The notes: generated from the sequence alone by a model not told the origin. Numbered from the stretch's first letter, positions 18,767 through 29,085 are shown. The stretch: DNA of 64,000 bases from Polystyrenella longa (GCF_007750395.1 NZ_CP036281.1:3681001-3745000); one strand, 5' to 3'. Numbers and translations: made by a program.

Positions 18767-19678
18767 GTGAAATGGTTTGTTTTCTGTACTCTGGCGTTTT
18801 TCGGACTCGCCGAAATGCAAAATCTGGCTGCTGCGGACGCGACTGTGCAGCTGCTTAAAAAAGATTCCACCATCCAGGTCAATATTGGCGGCCAGGAATT
18901 CACGGTGTTGCAATTCAGCGATGAATACATGAAACCTTTCTTCGCTCCTGTTCATGCTCCCAACGGAGAAATCATCACCCGATCGCTGGAAGGCATCGAA
19001 GATCATCCACACCACAAAGGTATCTGGCTGTCTCTGGACGAAGTCAACGGCCTCAATTTCTGGGGTGAAGAAGCAAAAATCCAAAACGCCGGCGTTGAAG
19101 TCGTTGTCGCGGAAGGCAATCCCGCCCAGCTGCGTTTGACTAACAACTGGTTGGGAACAGATGGCAAACCTTTGCTCGTCGAACAAACCAATGTCAAAAT
19201 CTACAACAGTCGCATGATCACGTACGATACGACGTTGAAAGCGGTCGTGGAAAAAGTTGAATTCGCCGACACCAAGGAAGGAATGTTTGGAATCCGTCTG
19301 CGAGACGGCATGCGTGAAAAAGAAGAAGGACAAGTCATCAACTCCCAGGGCGCCAAGACAACGGCCAACTGCTGGGGCAAAACAGCCGACTGGGTCGACT
19401 ATTTTGGACCTGTTGAAGGAAAAACGGTCGGAGTCGCTCTGTTCGACCATCCGAATAACTTCCGCCCTTCTCGCTACCATGTTCGCAACTATGGCCTGTT
19501 TACCATCAATCCCTTTGGCGAGGGAATCTACACCGATGGTGCCAATGCAGCCGCACCGGTCACCTTGATGCAAGGTAATTCGATTCGACTTCGTTACGGA
19601 TTGTACGTTCACAACGGCGACACGACCGAAGGCAACGTCTCACAGGCTTATCGTCAGTATCTCGGTCTGGCCGACTGA
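18767..19678 (+). CDS. Secreted DUF6807 (PmoA-like) family protein
   Basis: A 303-residue exported protein with a signal peptide over about residues 1-23 (ending LAAADA). It belongs to the planctomycete family often labelled PmoA-like, now DUF6807. The characteristic segments are FAPVHAPNGEIITRS, then DHPHHKGIWLSLDEVNGLNFW (His-rich, about 83-103), and near the end VRNYGLFTINPFGEG. It has no relation to methane oxidation that can be supported here. The histidine cluster could bind a metal or a sugar. The GTG start has AAGGAG about 10 bases upstream. A perfect terminator follows, so it is monocistronic. Confidence 0.82.
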   Translation: MKWFVFCTLAFFGLAEMQNLAAADATVQLLKKDSTIQVNIGGQEFTVLQFSDEYMKPFFAPVHAPNGEIITRSLEGIEDHPHHKGIWLSLDEVNGLNFWGEEAKIQNAGVEVVVAEGNPAQLRLTNNWLGTDGKPLLVEQTNVKIYNSRMITYDTTLKAVVEKVEFADTKEGMFGIRLRDGMREKEEGQVINSQGAKTTANCWGKTADWVDYFGPVEGKTVGVALFDHPNNFRPSRYHVRNYGLFTINPFGEGIYTDGANAAAPVTLMQGNSIRLRYGLYVHNGDTTEGNVSQAYRQYLGLAD

Positions 19679-19702
19679 ATTCTGACTGAACCTAGATAAC
19701 TC

Positions 19703-19737
19703 AAAGCCTGTTGGAAATTTCCGACAGGCTTTATTTT
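19703..19737 (+). terminator. Intrinsic terminator after DUF6807 gene
   Basis: A near-perfect inverted repeat: aaagcctgt (19703-19711) pairs with acaggcttt (19724-19732), and the intervening ggaaatttcc is itself self-complementary. T-rich bases follow. Confidence 0.85.
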
Positions 19738-19865
19738 CGCCCCATTCGAAAAACCATTTTCAGTCGCCAGGCGAGTTTGAGGTATAGAAAAGGTGATTCA
19801 CGCAGGAAAAACACCCGGTTCCTCTGCAGATACGGGACAGAACTCAACTGCCGGCGCTGTCAGCG

Positions 19866-19893
19866 TTGCGACGGGCGGGGCAGACTCTATAAT
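19866..19893 (+). promoter_or_regulatory. Candidate sigma-70 promoter for aspS
   Basis: An exact TATAAT at 19888-19893 with TTGCGA (19866-19871) 16 bases upstream. It would give a leader of about 120 bases before the GTG start of aspS. No mapped start supports it. Confidence 0.4.
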
Positions 19894-20020
19894 ACGCGTC
19901 TTGCATTCTTCCCCTCCGGTCGCGTGATGCGGCCTGTTCGACGGGGTCTTCATATGCGCTGACCGGTTCCATTTTCGAGGACCGATTCCCTCCAATCCTT
20001 GTTTTCAGGGTTATCCGACG

Positions 20021-21793
20021 GTGTTACGAACCAGAACTTGTGGTGAATTACGAGTTGAACAGGCAGGCGAAACCGCCACTCTTTGTGGCTGGGTAGATAG
20101 TTGGCGCGACCATGGTGGCGTTGTCTTCATCGACCTGCGCGATCGCTACGGAAAGACTCAGGTCGTCTTTCACCCGGAAGTCGGCGATGACTTTCATGAA
20201 AAATCGCGGACCTTACGCAATGAAGATGTCATCAAAGTCATCGGCACTGTTACGGAACGAGGCAAGGATGCGATTAACCCGAAAATCGAAACGGGTAAAA
20301 TCGAGATCAAAGTCAGCGAACTGGAAGTGCTCAACAAAAGCCTGACTCCTCCCTTCGAACCCGGCGCAATGGAACTACCGGGTGAAGAGTTGCGTTTGAA
20401 ACATCGCTTCCTTGACCTCCGTCGTCAAAACCTCCAACAGGCAATGGTTCTGCGACACAAAATCTGTCAGATCACCCGGGACTATTTCAACAACCTCGAT
20501 TTCCTCGAAATCGAAACCCCCATGCTGGGACGTAGTACGCCTGAAGGTGCTCGCGACTACTTGGTTCCGAGCCGCGTGCATCCAGGTTCTTTCTACGCCC
20601 TGCCCCAATCACCTCAGATTTACAAACAGATCCTGATGATTGCGGGCTACGACCGCTATTATCAAATCGCTCGCTGTTTTCGCGACGAAGACTTGCGTGC
20701 CGATCGCCAACCCGAGTTCACCCAGATCGACCTGGAAATGGCATTCGTTGACCAGGAAGACATTCTGACTTTGGTCGACGGCCTGATGTCGGCGATGATT
20801 AAAGGCATTAAAGGTCAGGATGTCAGCCTGCCCCTGCCACGATACACTCATGCTGAAGTGATGGAAAAATACGGTAACGACAAACCGGACTTGCGATTTG
20901 GCATGGAACTCGTCGAAATCACGGCTTTAGGAGCGGAATGTGACTTTGGCGTGTTTAAGAATGTCGCTTCCTCTGGTGGACGTATCCGCGGACTGAACGC
21001 CAAAGGAGCCGCGACCAAATACAGCCGAAAGGACATCGACGGCCTGACTGCCTTCGTGGGTGATTACGGTGCCAAAGGACTTGCCTTCTTCCGCGTCAAT
21101 GAAGAAGGACTCGATTCCCCCATCGCGAAGTTCTTCTCGGCCGATCATCAACAGACCATCATCAAAAGCCTGGACGCCGAACCTGGCGACCTGCTCTTCT
21201 TTGTAGCTGACAAAGGAAGCGTCACCTCCGCTGCCTTAGCTGCCCTGCGAGGACGACTGGGTAAAGAACTCGAACTATACGATCCCAACGAATTCAAATG
21301 TGCCTGGGTCGTGGACTTTCCCATGTTCCATCACAACGAAGACGAAAAACGGTGGGACGCCGAACATCACCCATTCTGCCAACCTAACGACGACGACGTC
21401 GAAAAGTTAAAATCATCCCCGGGGGAAGTACGAGCGAAAGCGTACGACCTCATTATTAACGGATATGAATCGGCAAGCGGAAGCGTTCGTATTCACAGTC
21501 CCAAGATTCAGCAGCAGATCTTCGACCTGCTCGGCATCGCCGAAGAGGAAGCCGAAGCCCGCTTTGGATTCCTCTTGGAAGCTCTCCGCTACGGGGCACC
21601 ACCTCACGCTGGAGTCGCACTGGGACTGGACCGACTTGTAATGCTGTTCCTCGGACATGAAAACATCCGCGACGTCATCGCGTTCCCCAAAACGCAAAAA
21701 GCAAGCGACCTCTTGAGTGGTGCTCCGGCCGAAGTCGATGCTAAACAGCTGCGTGATCTGTTTATTAAAACTGACGTTCCGCCAATGAAATAA
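20021..21793 (+). CDS. aspS: Aspartyl-tRNA synthetase
   Basis: This class II synthetase charges tRNA-Asp with aspartate. The 590-residue length is that of the bacterial type with an inserted GAD domain (about 285-420). The N-terminal OB-fold anticodon domain includes [20 protein letters not shown] (about 22-41). Class II motif 1 lies around [20 protein letters not shown] (about 161-180), motif 2 in [19 protein letters not shown] (about 217-235) and motif 3 in [19 protein letters not shown] (about 533-551). The start is GTG; an AGGG about 11 bases upstream may serve as SD. Two hairpins follow the stop, the second a strong terminator, so the gene stands alone. Confidence 0.97.
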   Translation: MLRTRTCGELRVEQAGETATLCGWVDSWRDHGGVVFIDLRDRYGKTQVVFHPEVGDDFHEKSRTLRNEDVIKVIGTVTERGKDAINPKIETGKIEIKVSELEVLNKSLTPPFEPGAMELPGEELRLKHRFLDLRRQNLQQAMVLRHKICQITRDYFNNLDFLEIETPMLGRSTPEGARDYLVPSRVHPGSFYALPQSPQIYKQILMIAGYDRYYQIARCFRDEDLRADRQPEFTQIDLEMAFVDQEDILTLVDGLMSAMIKGIKGQDVSLPLPRYTHAEVMEKYGNDKPDLRFGMELVEITALGAECDFGVFKNVASSGGRIRGLNAKGAATKYSRKDIDGLTAFVGDYGAKGLAFFRVNEEGLDSPIAKFFSADHQQTIIKSLDAEPGDLLFFVADKGSVTSAALAALRGRLGKELELYDPNEFKCAWVVDFPMFHHNEDEKRWDAEHHPFCQPNDDDVEKLKSSPGEVRAKAYDLIINGYESASGSVRIHSPKIQQQIFDLLGIAEEEAEARFGFLLEALRYGAPPHAGVALGLDRLVMLFLGHENIRDVIAFPKTQKASDLLSGAPAEVDAKQLRDLFIKTDVPPMK

Positions 21794-21800
21794 ACGGGAT

Positions 21801-21827
21801 AAGCGAGGCAAATTTGGCTCGCTTTCA
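21801..21827 (+). terminator. Weak hairpin after aspS
   Basis: aagcgag (21801-21807) pairs with ctcgctt (21818-21824) 7 bases after the aspS stop. The T run is short, so it may only assist the stronger terminator that follows. Confidence 0.5.
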
Positions 21828-21843
21828 ATTTGAATATTATTCC

Positions 21844-21884
21844 AACAGCTATTTCGCTATCTCGGTGAAATGGCTGTTTTTTTC
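21844..21884 (+). terminator. Intrinsic terminator of aspS
   Basis: A 12-bp stem with a single internal mismatch (aacagctatttc with gaaatggctgtt), an 11-base loop, then a long T run. Confidence 0.88.
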
Positions 21885-22113
21885 GTTCCCCGTCAATTCT
21901 CGCTTCATTGTCTGGCAGGAAGACTGGTCAACGGTTGCTTTTAGATTGAAGTTCTTGACAATAGAAGCGGCCCTGAAACTCCCTCGTTAGTAATAATGGC
22001 CCTTGTTTTACAGTCTTAGAAACACCGCAAATGGGTTTCAGGTTGGTTCTATATTAAGAATCTCACCTTTACTCGCAAATCTGAATAATACCTATCCCGA
22101 ATGGAGTTCTCCC

Positions 22114-23103
22114 ATGAAACGGTTTGCTGTTTTACTTGCGGCCCTCGCCCTCATTGGTTGCGCCGGTTCCGACTCTGCTGATTCCAGTGCCGACAATGGC
22201 GAAAAGACCTATCGCATTGCCGTCATTCCCAAAGGAACAACACACGAGTTCTGGAAATCGGTTCATTACGGAGCAGAACAGGCGGCCAAAGAACATGGCA
22301 ACGTAGAAATTCTCTGGAAAGGCCCCCAACTGGAAAACGACCGCGAAGGCCAGATATCGGTCGTTCAGAACTTCATCGGCAATGTCGATGGAATTGTGCT
22401 CGCCCCACTCGATTCGCAAGCACTCGTGGAGTACGTGGACGAAGCCGTCGAATACAAAATCCCCGTCGTGATTTTCGACAGTGGTCTGGACGACACTTCG
22501 AATATCGTCAGCTACGTAGCGACTGATAACTACAACGGAGGTGCGATGGCCGCACGCCGGATGGGCGAACTTCTGAACGGAGAAGGAGATGTCATTCTGC
22601 TTCGCTATAACCCGGGAAGTGAGAGCACCGAGCAACGAGAAGAAGCATTTCTGGAAACACTCAAAAAAGAGTTTCCCAACGTCAATATTCTTTCATCAGA
22701 TCAATACTCGGGGACGACTCCTGCCTCCTCACTCGCGAAGGCGACGCAGGTACTTGATACCTACAAGAATGAAGTCGATGGCATCTTCGCTGTATGCGAA
22801 CCAAACGCCGCAGGTACATTGAAGGCCTTACAGGAACTGGAACTTGCCGGCGATGTTAAATTCATCGCATTCGATCCCAACACCGACCTGGCAAATGGCC
22901 TTAGCGATGGAACAGTTCATGGCATCGTTCTGCAGGACCCCGTCGCGATGGGCTACTTAGGAGTCAAGACTCTGCTGGACCATATCGATGGCAATGACAT
23001 TGATAAACGCGTCAACACGGGTGAGTACGTTGCGACTCCTGAGAACATGAAAGAAGAAGAAATGTCGAATCTACTGGCGCCCCCTCAATTCGGTGGCGAA
23101 TAA
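22114..23103 (+). CDS. Sugar ABC transporter substrate-binding lipoprotein (RbsB-like)
   Basis: A periplasmic binding protein of 329 residues with a lipoprotein leader MKRFAVLLAALALIGCAGS, the lipid-bearing Cys at 16. Typical ribose/xylose-type binding-protein segments follow: YRIAVIPKGTTHEFWKSVHY, NVDGIVLAPLDSQALV, PVVIFDSGLDD and YVATDNYNGG. GGAG lies 8 bases before the ATG at 22114; the frame extends 37 codons further upstream but without a start signal. It is the first gene of the transporter set, 110 bases ahead of the ATPase. The bound sugar is not predictable, although this class usually takes aldopentoses, hexoses or inositol. Confidence 0.9.
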   Translation: MKRFAVLLAALALIGCAGSDSADSSADNGEKTYRIAVIPKGTTHEFWKSVHYGAEQAAKEHGNVEILWKGPQLENDREGQISVVQNFIGNVDGIVLAPLDSQALVEYVDEAVEYKIPVVIFDSGLDDTSNIVSYVATDNYNGGAMAARRMGELLNGEGDVILLRYNPGSESTEQREEAFLETLKKEFPNVNILSSDQYSGTTPASSLAKATQVLDTYKNEVDGIFAVCEPNAAGTLKALQELELAGDVKFIAFDPNTDLANGLSDGTVHGIVLQDPVAMGYLGVKTLLDHIDGNDIDKRVNTGEYVATPENMKEEEMSNLLAPPQFGGE

Positions 23104-23213
23104 GCTTTTTCATACAAGAATAGAACGTCCTCTCTGTTGGTATGATTTTCCGCTGTTACTAATTGATCTGGTCCTGATTTTCGTGGTCCTGGTTTCTTAG
23201 TACTGTCATCGAG

Positions 23214-24713
23214 ATGCCCATGTCCGATACGTTGTTGACGATGCGAAACATCAGCAAGCGGTTTGGTGCGACTCAAGCATTGAAAGACGTCCATTTTGAC
23301 GTCAAAGCGGGGAAGATTCTGGCACTGGTAGGCGAAAATGGTGCCGGTAAAAGCACACTAATGAAAGTGCTGAGCGGAGCGCATAGTCCCGATTCGGGCG
23401 CAATGCAGTTATGCGGTAAACCGTACTCTCCTGCTGGGCCGCATGAAGCTCGACTGGCCGGCATCAGCATGATTTATCAGGAACTGAATCTGGCGCCAGA
23501 TTTATCTGTTGAAGATAACATCATGCTCGGTCGCGAAGACAGTGTTGCCGGATTTCTGAGTCGATCTGAGCAGTACCCGCGCGTTCGCGACGCCCTTGCC
23601 AAGCTGGGGCACCCCGGCCTCAAACCCCACACTCTCGTTCGAGAACTTTCCATCGCAGCTCAACAGCTCGTAGAAATCGCGCGAGCACTCGTTTTCGACA
23701 GCAAAGTCGTTGTGTTCGATGAACCGACCAGTTCATTGACGCAGCACGATGTCCGACACCTTTTCAAGGTAATTAACCAGTTGAAAGAACAGGGGTTGGG
23801 GATCATTTATATTTCACACTTCTTGGAAGAAGTCCGCGAGATTGGTGATGAATACGCTGTACTCCGAGATGGAGAATCGGTCGGGAGTGGTTCGCTGGAA
23901 GGAACGAGTGAAGAGGATATTGTGCGACTGATGGTAGGCCGCGATGTGAATGAACTCTTTCCCCAGGTACCACACACGCCAGGCGAAACGGTCGTGCAGA
24001 TCTCCAATCTTTCCGGAGAAAAAATCCCCCGCAAGGTGGAGCTTAATATTCGACGTGGTGAAATCCTGGGTATCTCAGGATTGGTGGGGGCCGGGCGAAC
24101 CGAGTTGATCCGCTGTATGTATGGGCTTGATCCCATTCGAACTGGCCAAGTTAAAGTGAACAACATCGACGTCCGTCCGACACCGGCCAATATGATTGAA
24201 CGAGGCATCGGAATTGTCTCGGAAGATCGCAAACAGGAAGGACTCGCTCAAAACTGTTCCATTAGCGACAACATCACATTCAGCAATCTGGCTCCTTATT
24301 CTTCCTTTGGATTATTGAATCTGAATAAGCGTTACCAAGCTGTCCTGAAGTGGATGCAGAAGTTACAGGTAAAAGCACATTCGCCCGAACAAATGCTGGT
24401 CGAGCTATCTGGTGGCAACCAACAGAAAGTGGCTCTGGCCCGAGTGATGCACCAGGAGGCAGACATTTTTCTATTCGACGAACCGACCCGGGGAATCGAT
24501 GTGGGAACCAAATCAGAAATTTATCGCCAGATGGGCGAGCTGGCCGCGCAAGACAAAGCGATTGTCTTCGTCAGTTCCTACCTGACAGAACTGCTGGCGG
24601 TGTGTGATCGCATTGCGGTCATGTCCCGAGGACAATTACTGGAAGTTCGCCCTCGTGCGGACTGGACAGAGGAATCATTGATGAGTGTGGCGATATCGGG
24701 TGAGGCATTATGA
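23214..24713 (+). CDS. Sugar ABC transporter ATP-binding protein (RbsA/MglA type)
   Basis: A 499-residue protein with two fused ABC domains, as in ribose, xylose and galactose importers. The first domain has Walker A GENGAGKST (about 38-46), a signature that reads LSIAAQQLVEIARAL as expected for this family, and Walker B VVVFDEPTSSL. The second domain (about 255-495) has a degenerate Walker A region GLVGAGRTEL, signature LSGGNQQKVALARV (about 399-412) and Walker B IFLFDEPTRGID. ATG at 23214 is followed by a second ATG two codons later. The stop overlaps the permease start by four bases, indicating coupled expression. Confidence 0.93.
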   Translation: MPMSDTLLTMRNISKRFGATQALKDVHFDVKAGKILALVGENGAGKSTLMKVLSGAHSPDSGAMQLCGKPYSPAGPHEARLAGISMIYQELNLAPDLSVEDNIMLGREDSVAGFLSRSEQYPRVRDALAKLGHPGLKPHTLVRELSIAAQQLVEIARALVFDSKVVVFDEPTSSLTQHDVRHLFKVINQLKEQGLGIIYISHFLEEVREIGDEYAVLRDGESVGSGSLEGTSEEDIVRLMVGRDVNELFPQVPHTPGETVVQISNLSGEKIPRKVELNIRRGEILGISGLVGAGRTELIRCMYGLDPIRTGQVKVNNIDVRPTPANMIERGIGIVSEDRKQEGLAQNCSISDNITFSNLAPYSSFGLLNLNKRYQAVLKWMQKLQVKAHSPEQMLVELSGGNQQKVALARVMHQEADIFLFDEPTRGIDVGTKSEIYRQMGELAAQDKAIVFVSSYLTELLAVCDRIAVMSRGQLLEVRPRADWTEESLMSVAISGEAL

Positions 24714-25768
24714 GTTCAAATAAAACTAACCAAACATCAACAGAATATCCCAAACCGTTTCCCGCGGATACCAAACCTCCCCGCTTGAACTTCGACTTCA
24801 TGAACGGGCTGGCTCAGTTTGGGGCGTTGATCGTGATCTTTATCATCTTCTCGATCGCGGAATGGTATTTCATGGGATATACCAGTTTCGCATCCGTGCG
24901 AAATGTGCGATCGATCATTTCACAAACATCAGTCGTTGCCGTGGCTGCCCTGGGGATGACAATCATTATCATCGCGGGCGGAATCGACCTGTCTGCTGGA
25001 ACCGCGATTGCTTTGAGCGCGACCGTTCTGGCGTGGTGCCTCAAGTCCGATTTCTCCGCAATGATCGCTATTCCCGCAGCGATTCTAACGGGAATGTTAT
25101 GTGGTGCGTTAAACGGAATCTTGATCAGCACTTTACGTGTAGTTCCGTTTATAGTCACTCTGGGTACGATGACGTTGTACCTGGGTATCGCCAAGATGGT
25201 GGCCGACGAAACGACGATCCGCCCTGACAAAGAGACACAGATTCCCGACTGGTTGGAAATATTTACCAGCATCCGAACCGACTCTCTTTATCTGGGAATG
25301 CCCAGCGGTATTTGGTTGATCATTCTGGTGGCAGCACTGACCATCATCCTGTTGAGGTTCACTGTCTTCAGTCGCTACATTTTTGCACTCGGTTCCAATG
25401 AATCAACGGCACGGTTGTGTGGGATTAATGTTCCCTGGACCAAGATTGGACTCTATTCGCTGGCGGGGTTGTTCGTCGGCTTAGCAGGCGTCTACCAGTT
25501 CTCAAGACTGTCCACTGCCGAGCCAACGTCCGGAATTGGGCTGGAATTGAAGATCATCGCTGCTGTCGTCATTGGTGGAGGGTCGCTCAATGGAGGACGA
25601 GGGTCTGTGATCGGTACATTGACCGGCTCGATCATTATCTATCTAATTGGCAATGGTTGCACGAAGGTCGGCCTCACCAACCCGGTTCAGGATATTGCTC
25701 TGGGGGTCATTATTATTGCGGCCGTGACCATCGACCAATTACGTCAACGACGGATTGAAAAGTCCTGA
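24710..25768 (+). CDS. Sugar ABC transporter permease (RbsC type)
   Basis: A 352-residue inner-membrane permease with about nine or ten hydrophobic segments. RbsC-family marks include SVVAVAALGMTIIIIAGGID (about 71-90), the VPFIVTLGTMTLYLGIA stretch and the cytoplasmic coupling region SRYIFALGSNESTARLCGIN (about 222-241), then AAVVIGGGSLNGGRGSVIGT (about 284-303). The first 30 residues are polar and cytoplasmic, longer than in RbsC. ATGA overlap with the ATPase gene. The esterase gene starts 47 bases after the stop and could be read through from this operon. Confidence 0.92.
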   Translation: MSSNKTNQTSTEYPKPFPADTKPPRLNFDFMNGLAQFGALIVIFIIFSIAEWYFMGYTSFASVRNVRSIISQTSVVAVAALGMTIIIIAGGIDLSAGTAIALSATVLAWCLKSDFSAMIAIPAAILTGMLCGALNGILISTLRVVPFIVTLGTMTLYLGIAKMVADETTIRPDKETQIPDWLEIFTSIRTDSLYLGMPSGIWLIILVAALTIILLRFTVFSRYIFALGSNESTARLCGINVPWTKIGLYSLAGLFVGLAGVYQFSRLSTAEPTSGIGLELKIIAAVVIGGGSLNGGRGSVIGTLTGSIIIYLIGNGCTKVGLTNPVQDIALGVIIIAAVTIDQLRQRRIEKS

Positions 25769-25815
25769 ACCGCCACCGTGGTTATACTTGCCTCACCCAA
25801 TGAGAAATTGAATCT

Positions 25816-26937
25816 ATGCGACTCCCGCATTTCATCGTGCTGATTACTCTTTTCAGCCTGTCCGTGATTGTCATTCATCGACACCCTCTGATCGCTGACG
25901 ATTCCACTGCGTCGGAAAACCAGGCACATCTTGAGGTGATGACTTTTCAAACGGCTTCCGGAGAAACAAAACCAGTCCAAACACTCAATGACTGGCAGAA
26001 ACGGAAAACGCAGATCCTGGCGAATATGCAACTGGTCATGGGACCGCTTCCCCTGCCGGAGATTCCCGTACCTCTTGAATTAACGGTACTGGAGGAAACG
26101 ACCGTCGATGGTATTCTTCGACAGAAAATCGCTTACCATACTGAGTCATTGGAGCGGAAAGTTCACGCCTATTTGTTTCGTCAGGCGGAAGTCCCCGGTC
26201 TAACGGCGGCCGTTTTATGTTTGCACCAGACGACAGGAATTGGAAAAGAGGAACCAGTCGGAATGGGCACCAAACCCAACTTGCATTATGCTTTTCATCT
26301 GGCGAAGCGGGGTTATGTTACCCTTGCCCCTGATTACCCCACCTTCGGCGAATATCAAATCGACTTAACAACGGAGAACAGATACCAGAGCGGCACGATG
26401 CGGGCAATTTACGACAATCAACGTGCTCTCGATTTACTGCAATCGCTCCCGGAAGTGGATGACGAACGGATTGGTTGTCTCGGGCACTCTCTCGGCGGAC
26501 ACAATACGATGTTCACCGCCGCATTTGATGATCGTATTAAAGCGATTGTCTCCAACTGCGGTTTCACTCGATTCCACAAATATTACGGTGGGGATCTCCG
26601 CGGTTGGTCGAGTGATCGATACATGCCCTTGATACGGACGACCTACCAAAGTGACCCGAATCAGGTTCCGTTTGACTTTCCAGAGATCATTGCCTGCTTC
26701 GCCCCTCGTGCATTTCTGGCGAGTTCTCCACTTTACGATAGTAATTTCGAAGTGAGTGGGGTTCAGGACTCAATCGATCTGGCTTTGCCTGTGTATGATC
26801 TGCATGGCGTATCGAACCATCTCAAGGTGAACTACCCAGTGAGTGAACACGATTTCCCTCTCGAAGCCCGCGACGTTGCGTATCATTTTTTAGACCTGCA
26901 CCTGCAACATACACCCACTGAGATTCCCTCTCGCTGA
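25816..26937 (+). CDS. Exported alpha/beta-hydrolase (acetylxylan-esterase/dienelactone-hydrolase-like)
   Basis: A 373-residue secreted hydrolase with an N-terminal signal peptide (about residues 1-27). The nucleophile elbow GHSLGGHNTMF is near residue 223, the acid is probably in the DSNFEVSGVQD region (about 310), and the histidine is in VSEHDFPLEARD near residue 346. A substrate-side histidine pair lies in LCLHQTTGIGKEE (about 136). The closest recognisable group is the planctomycete acetyl-xylan esterase-like hydrolases, which release acyl groups from carbohydrates. Its position just after a sugar ABC importer fits a role in producing the imported sugar, but this is inference. SlyX follows 29 bases later. 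Confidence 0.82.
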   Translation: MRLPHFIVLITLFSLSVIVIHRHPLIADDSTASENQAHLEVMTFQTASGETKPVQTLNDWQKRKTQILANMQLVMGPLPLPEIPVPLELTVLEETTVDGILRQKIAYHTESLERKVHAYLFRQAEVPGLTAAVLCLHQTTGIGKEEPVGMGTKPNLHYAFHLAKRGYVTLAPDYPTFGEYQIDLTTENRYQSGTMRAIYDNQRALDLLQSLPEVDDERIGCLGHSLGGHNTMFTAAFDDRIKAIVSNCGFTRFHKYYGGDLRGWSSDRYMPLIRTTYQSDPNQVPFDFPEIIACFAPRAFLASSPLYDSNFEVSGVQDSIDLALPVYDLHGVSNHLKVNYPVSEHDFPLEARDVAYHFLDLHLQHTPTEIPSR

Positions 26938-26966
26938 CCTTCCTCCTTTGGACTAACGATTAACCC

Positions 26967-27191
26967 ATGTCACCACCCGACACCGAAGCTCTCCTCCTGC
27001 GGATTACTGATCTGGAAATGTTGTTCACGCATTTGCAGCATGACGTGCAGCAATTAAATGGCGTCGTTCTGGAACAGCAGTCACAACTGGACGATCTTCG
27101 ACACATCAATGAGAAACTGCAACAACATATTGAAGAAATCGAAGGAACGGAAGAACGCAACCCGAGCGATGAACGGCCACCGCATTATTAA
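26967..27191 (+). CDS. slyX: SlyX family protein
   Basis: A 74-residue protein with the SlyX pattern: a heptad-rich coiled coil over residues 8-60 (RITDLEMLFTHLQHDVQQLN onward) and the conserved C-terminal ERPPHY. Its role is unknown in any organism. It was named from a gene beside slyD in Escherichia coli. It follows the esterase gene by 29 bases and is probably co-transcribed. No terminator separates it from the transporter operon upstream. Confidence 0.85.
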   Translation: MSPPDTEALLLRITDLEMLFTHLQHDVQQLNGVVLEQQSQLDDLRHINEKLQQHIEEIEGTEERNPSDERPPHY

Positions 27192-27401
27192 GGGATCCCG
27201 GTCCAAGGTTCCCACAATAGACACGAGGGTGTCACCATTACTCTGGACTTGCTAACCCGAAAACATCCGCAACCAGTTACAAGACAAATACGACCATGAC
27301 AAGTTCTTCTGGTAATGGTATTTCCTTCCGATAACGATTAATCGCGCCGCAATAACACCCACGCCCGGCCAATTGCCCTGCCTTGGATTTCAAAATATAT
27401 T

Positions 27402-28820
27402 ATGAGCGAAAAAACGTTTCGGACGACCCCCACCGACTCCTCCGGCATGCCATCCGGAATTCCATACATTATCGGAAATGAGGTAGCGGAACGATTCAGT
27501 TACTATGGGATGAAGGCGATTCTCACCGTCTTTATGACCGAGTATCTGATAAATTCCTCGGGCGAGTTGGCGTTGATGTCAGATGGTGAAGCAAAGAAGG
27601 CGATTCATCTCTTCACCGCCTGCAACTATTTCACTCCGATTATCGGGGCGATTGTTGCGGACTGGTTGTTTGGTAAATACAAAACAATCCTGTGGTTATC
27701 GATTGTCTACTGTCTTGGCCACCTTGCCCTTGCACTGGATGAGACACGCTTCGGACTGACCGTCGGTTTGACATTACTCGCGATTGGCTCCGGGGGGATC
27801 AAACCTTGTGTGTCGGCCCACGTCGGCGATCAATTTGGACGGAATGCATCGCATCGCTTTAACCAGGTTTTCAACTGGTTCTATTACTCGATCAATATTG
27901 GGGCATTCGCCTCGACTTTACTTACCCCCATCCTGCTGCATTATTATGGGCCTTCGGTCGCCTTCGGCGTTCCGGGATTGCTGATGTTAATAGCGACATT
28001 CATCTTCTGGTTCGGACGGAATGAATTCGTTCACATTCCCCCCAAGGGAAAACAGTTCTGGCAAGAGCTGGCTGAACCGAAGACACAGAAAGCAATTCTG
28101 GGTCTGATCCCAATCTATATTCTGGTCTCGATTTTCTGGTCCTGTTTTGATCAGACAGCCTCTGCCTGGGTGCTGCAGGCTAAAGCCATGGAAAACCAAC
28201 TGGGTGACCTGGTCCTGTTCGGGGCTCAGCCATTTAATTGGCTACCAGAGTGGTGGAGTGAAATAGAAATTCGTAATTCCCAGATGCAGGCAGCGAATCC
28301 ATTGCTGATCCTGATTCTCGTACCTCTGTACGCGAAAGTGATTTATCCACTAATCAACAAGATTTACCCTCTGACTTATTTGAGAAAAATGAGCCTGGGA
28401 ACTTTCCTCTGTACGGCGGCATTTGGCCTGACCAGTCTGATTCAACACAGCATCGACACCCATGCCCCAGGTCATGTGCATATTCTGATGCAATTGATTC
28501 CCTACGTCTTACTCACCATGTCCGAAGTGATGGTTTCGATTACCTGTCTAGAATTCTCCTACACGCAGGCTCCTAACAACTTAAAATCATTCGTCATGTC
28601 GTTCTACCTGCTGTCGGTCTCTCTAGGGAACTTCATCACCTATCTGGTTAATCTAGTGATTACGCGCGACGACGGTACTCAGATGTTGGAAGGAGCCGAC
28701 TATTACTGGTTCTTCACTGGTTTAGCATTTCTATCCGCATTGGCACTGACCTGGCTCTCCATGCGTTATCGCGAGGTGTTGTATGTGCAAGGACCTGAAT
28801 CAACCGAGCCGAAACCTTAA
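27402..28820 (+). CDS. POT-family proton-coupled oligopeptide transporter
   Basis: A 472-residue inner-membrane transporter of the major facilitator type with about twelve hydrophobic segments. The proton-coupling ExxER motif is in GNEVAERFSYYGMKAIL (about residues 25-41), and the family signature continues in GAIVADWLFGKYKTILWLS and GSGGIKPCVSAHVGDQFG (about 129-146). Such proteins import di- and tripeptides with protons. It has a longer loop between the middle helices (about 275-300) that contains EWWSEIEIRNSQMQ. It is transcribed alone: 210 bases separate it from slyX and 265 from the next gene. Confidence 0.9.
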   Translation: MSEKTFRTTPTDSSGMPSGIPYIIGNEVAERFSYYGMKAILTVFMTEYLINSSGELALMSDGEAKKAIHLFTACNYFTPIIGAIVADWLFGKYKTILWLSIVYCLGHLALALDETRFGLTVGLTLLAIGSGGIKPCVSAHVGDQFGRNASHRFNQVFNWFYYSINIGAFASTLLTPILLHYYGPSVAFGVPGLLMLIATFIFWFGRNEFVHIPPKGKQFWQELAEPKTQKAILGLIPIYILVSIFWSCFDQTASAWVLQAKAMENQLGDLVLFGAQPFNWLPEWWSEIEIRNSQMQAANPLLILILVPLYAKVIYPLINKIYPLTYLRKMSLGTFLCTAAFGLTSLIQHSIDTHAPGHVHILMQLIPYVLLTMSEVMVSITCLEFSYTQAPNNLKSFVMSFYLLSVSLGNFITYLVNLVITRDDGTQMLEGADYYWFFTGLAFLSALALTWLSMRYREVLYVQGPESTEPKP

Positions 28821-29085
28821 ATCACAACTTTTTCAATGCGGACCACTGGTCAACAGTTCGTTGATCATTTACAACTGGTTCAAGGACATAAAAGCGTTAT
28901 TTGCTGCTGGTGATCACATCGAATCATTCATTGAGGAAGTGTCTTCCGGCTGACAACTTACCGAAGTCGTCCCCACCAAGCTTATATTGTTGTTGAGACT
29001 GCTCGCCCGATTTGTATTTTTTCAGGGCGTGGTCCAAGTAATCACCGATGGAGACTGAGAGCCACATTCTGAAAGGAAGTCGTAA

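Noticed and set aside
18767-19678. Methane monooxygenase subunit annotation for the PmoA-like protein
   Set aside because: The protein is a secreted soluble DUF6807 member with no membrane helices of PmoA; the name is historical.
19711-19995. Short frames on both strands before aspS
   Set aside because: They overlap the DUF6807 terminator and the candidate aspS promoter; no start signal.
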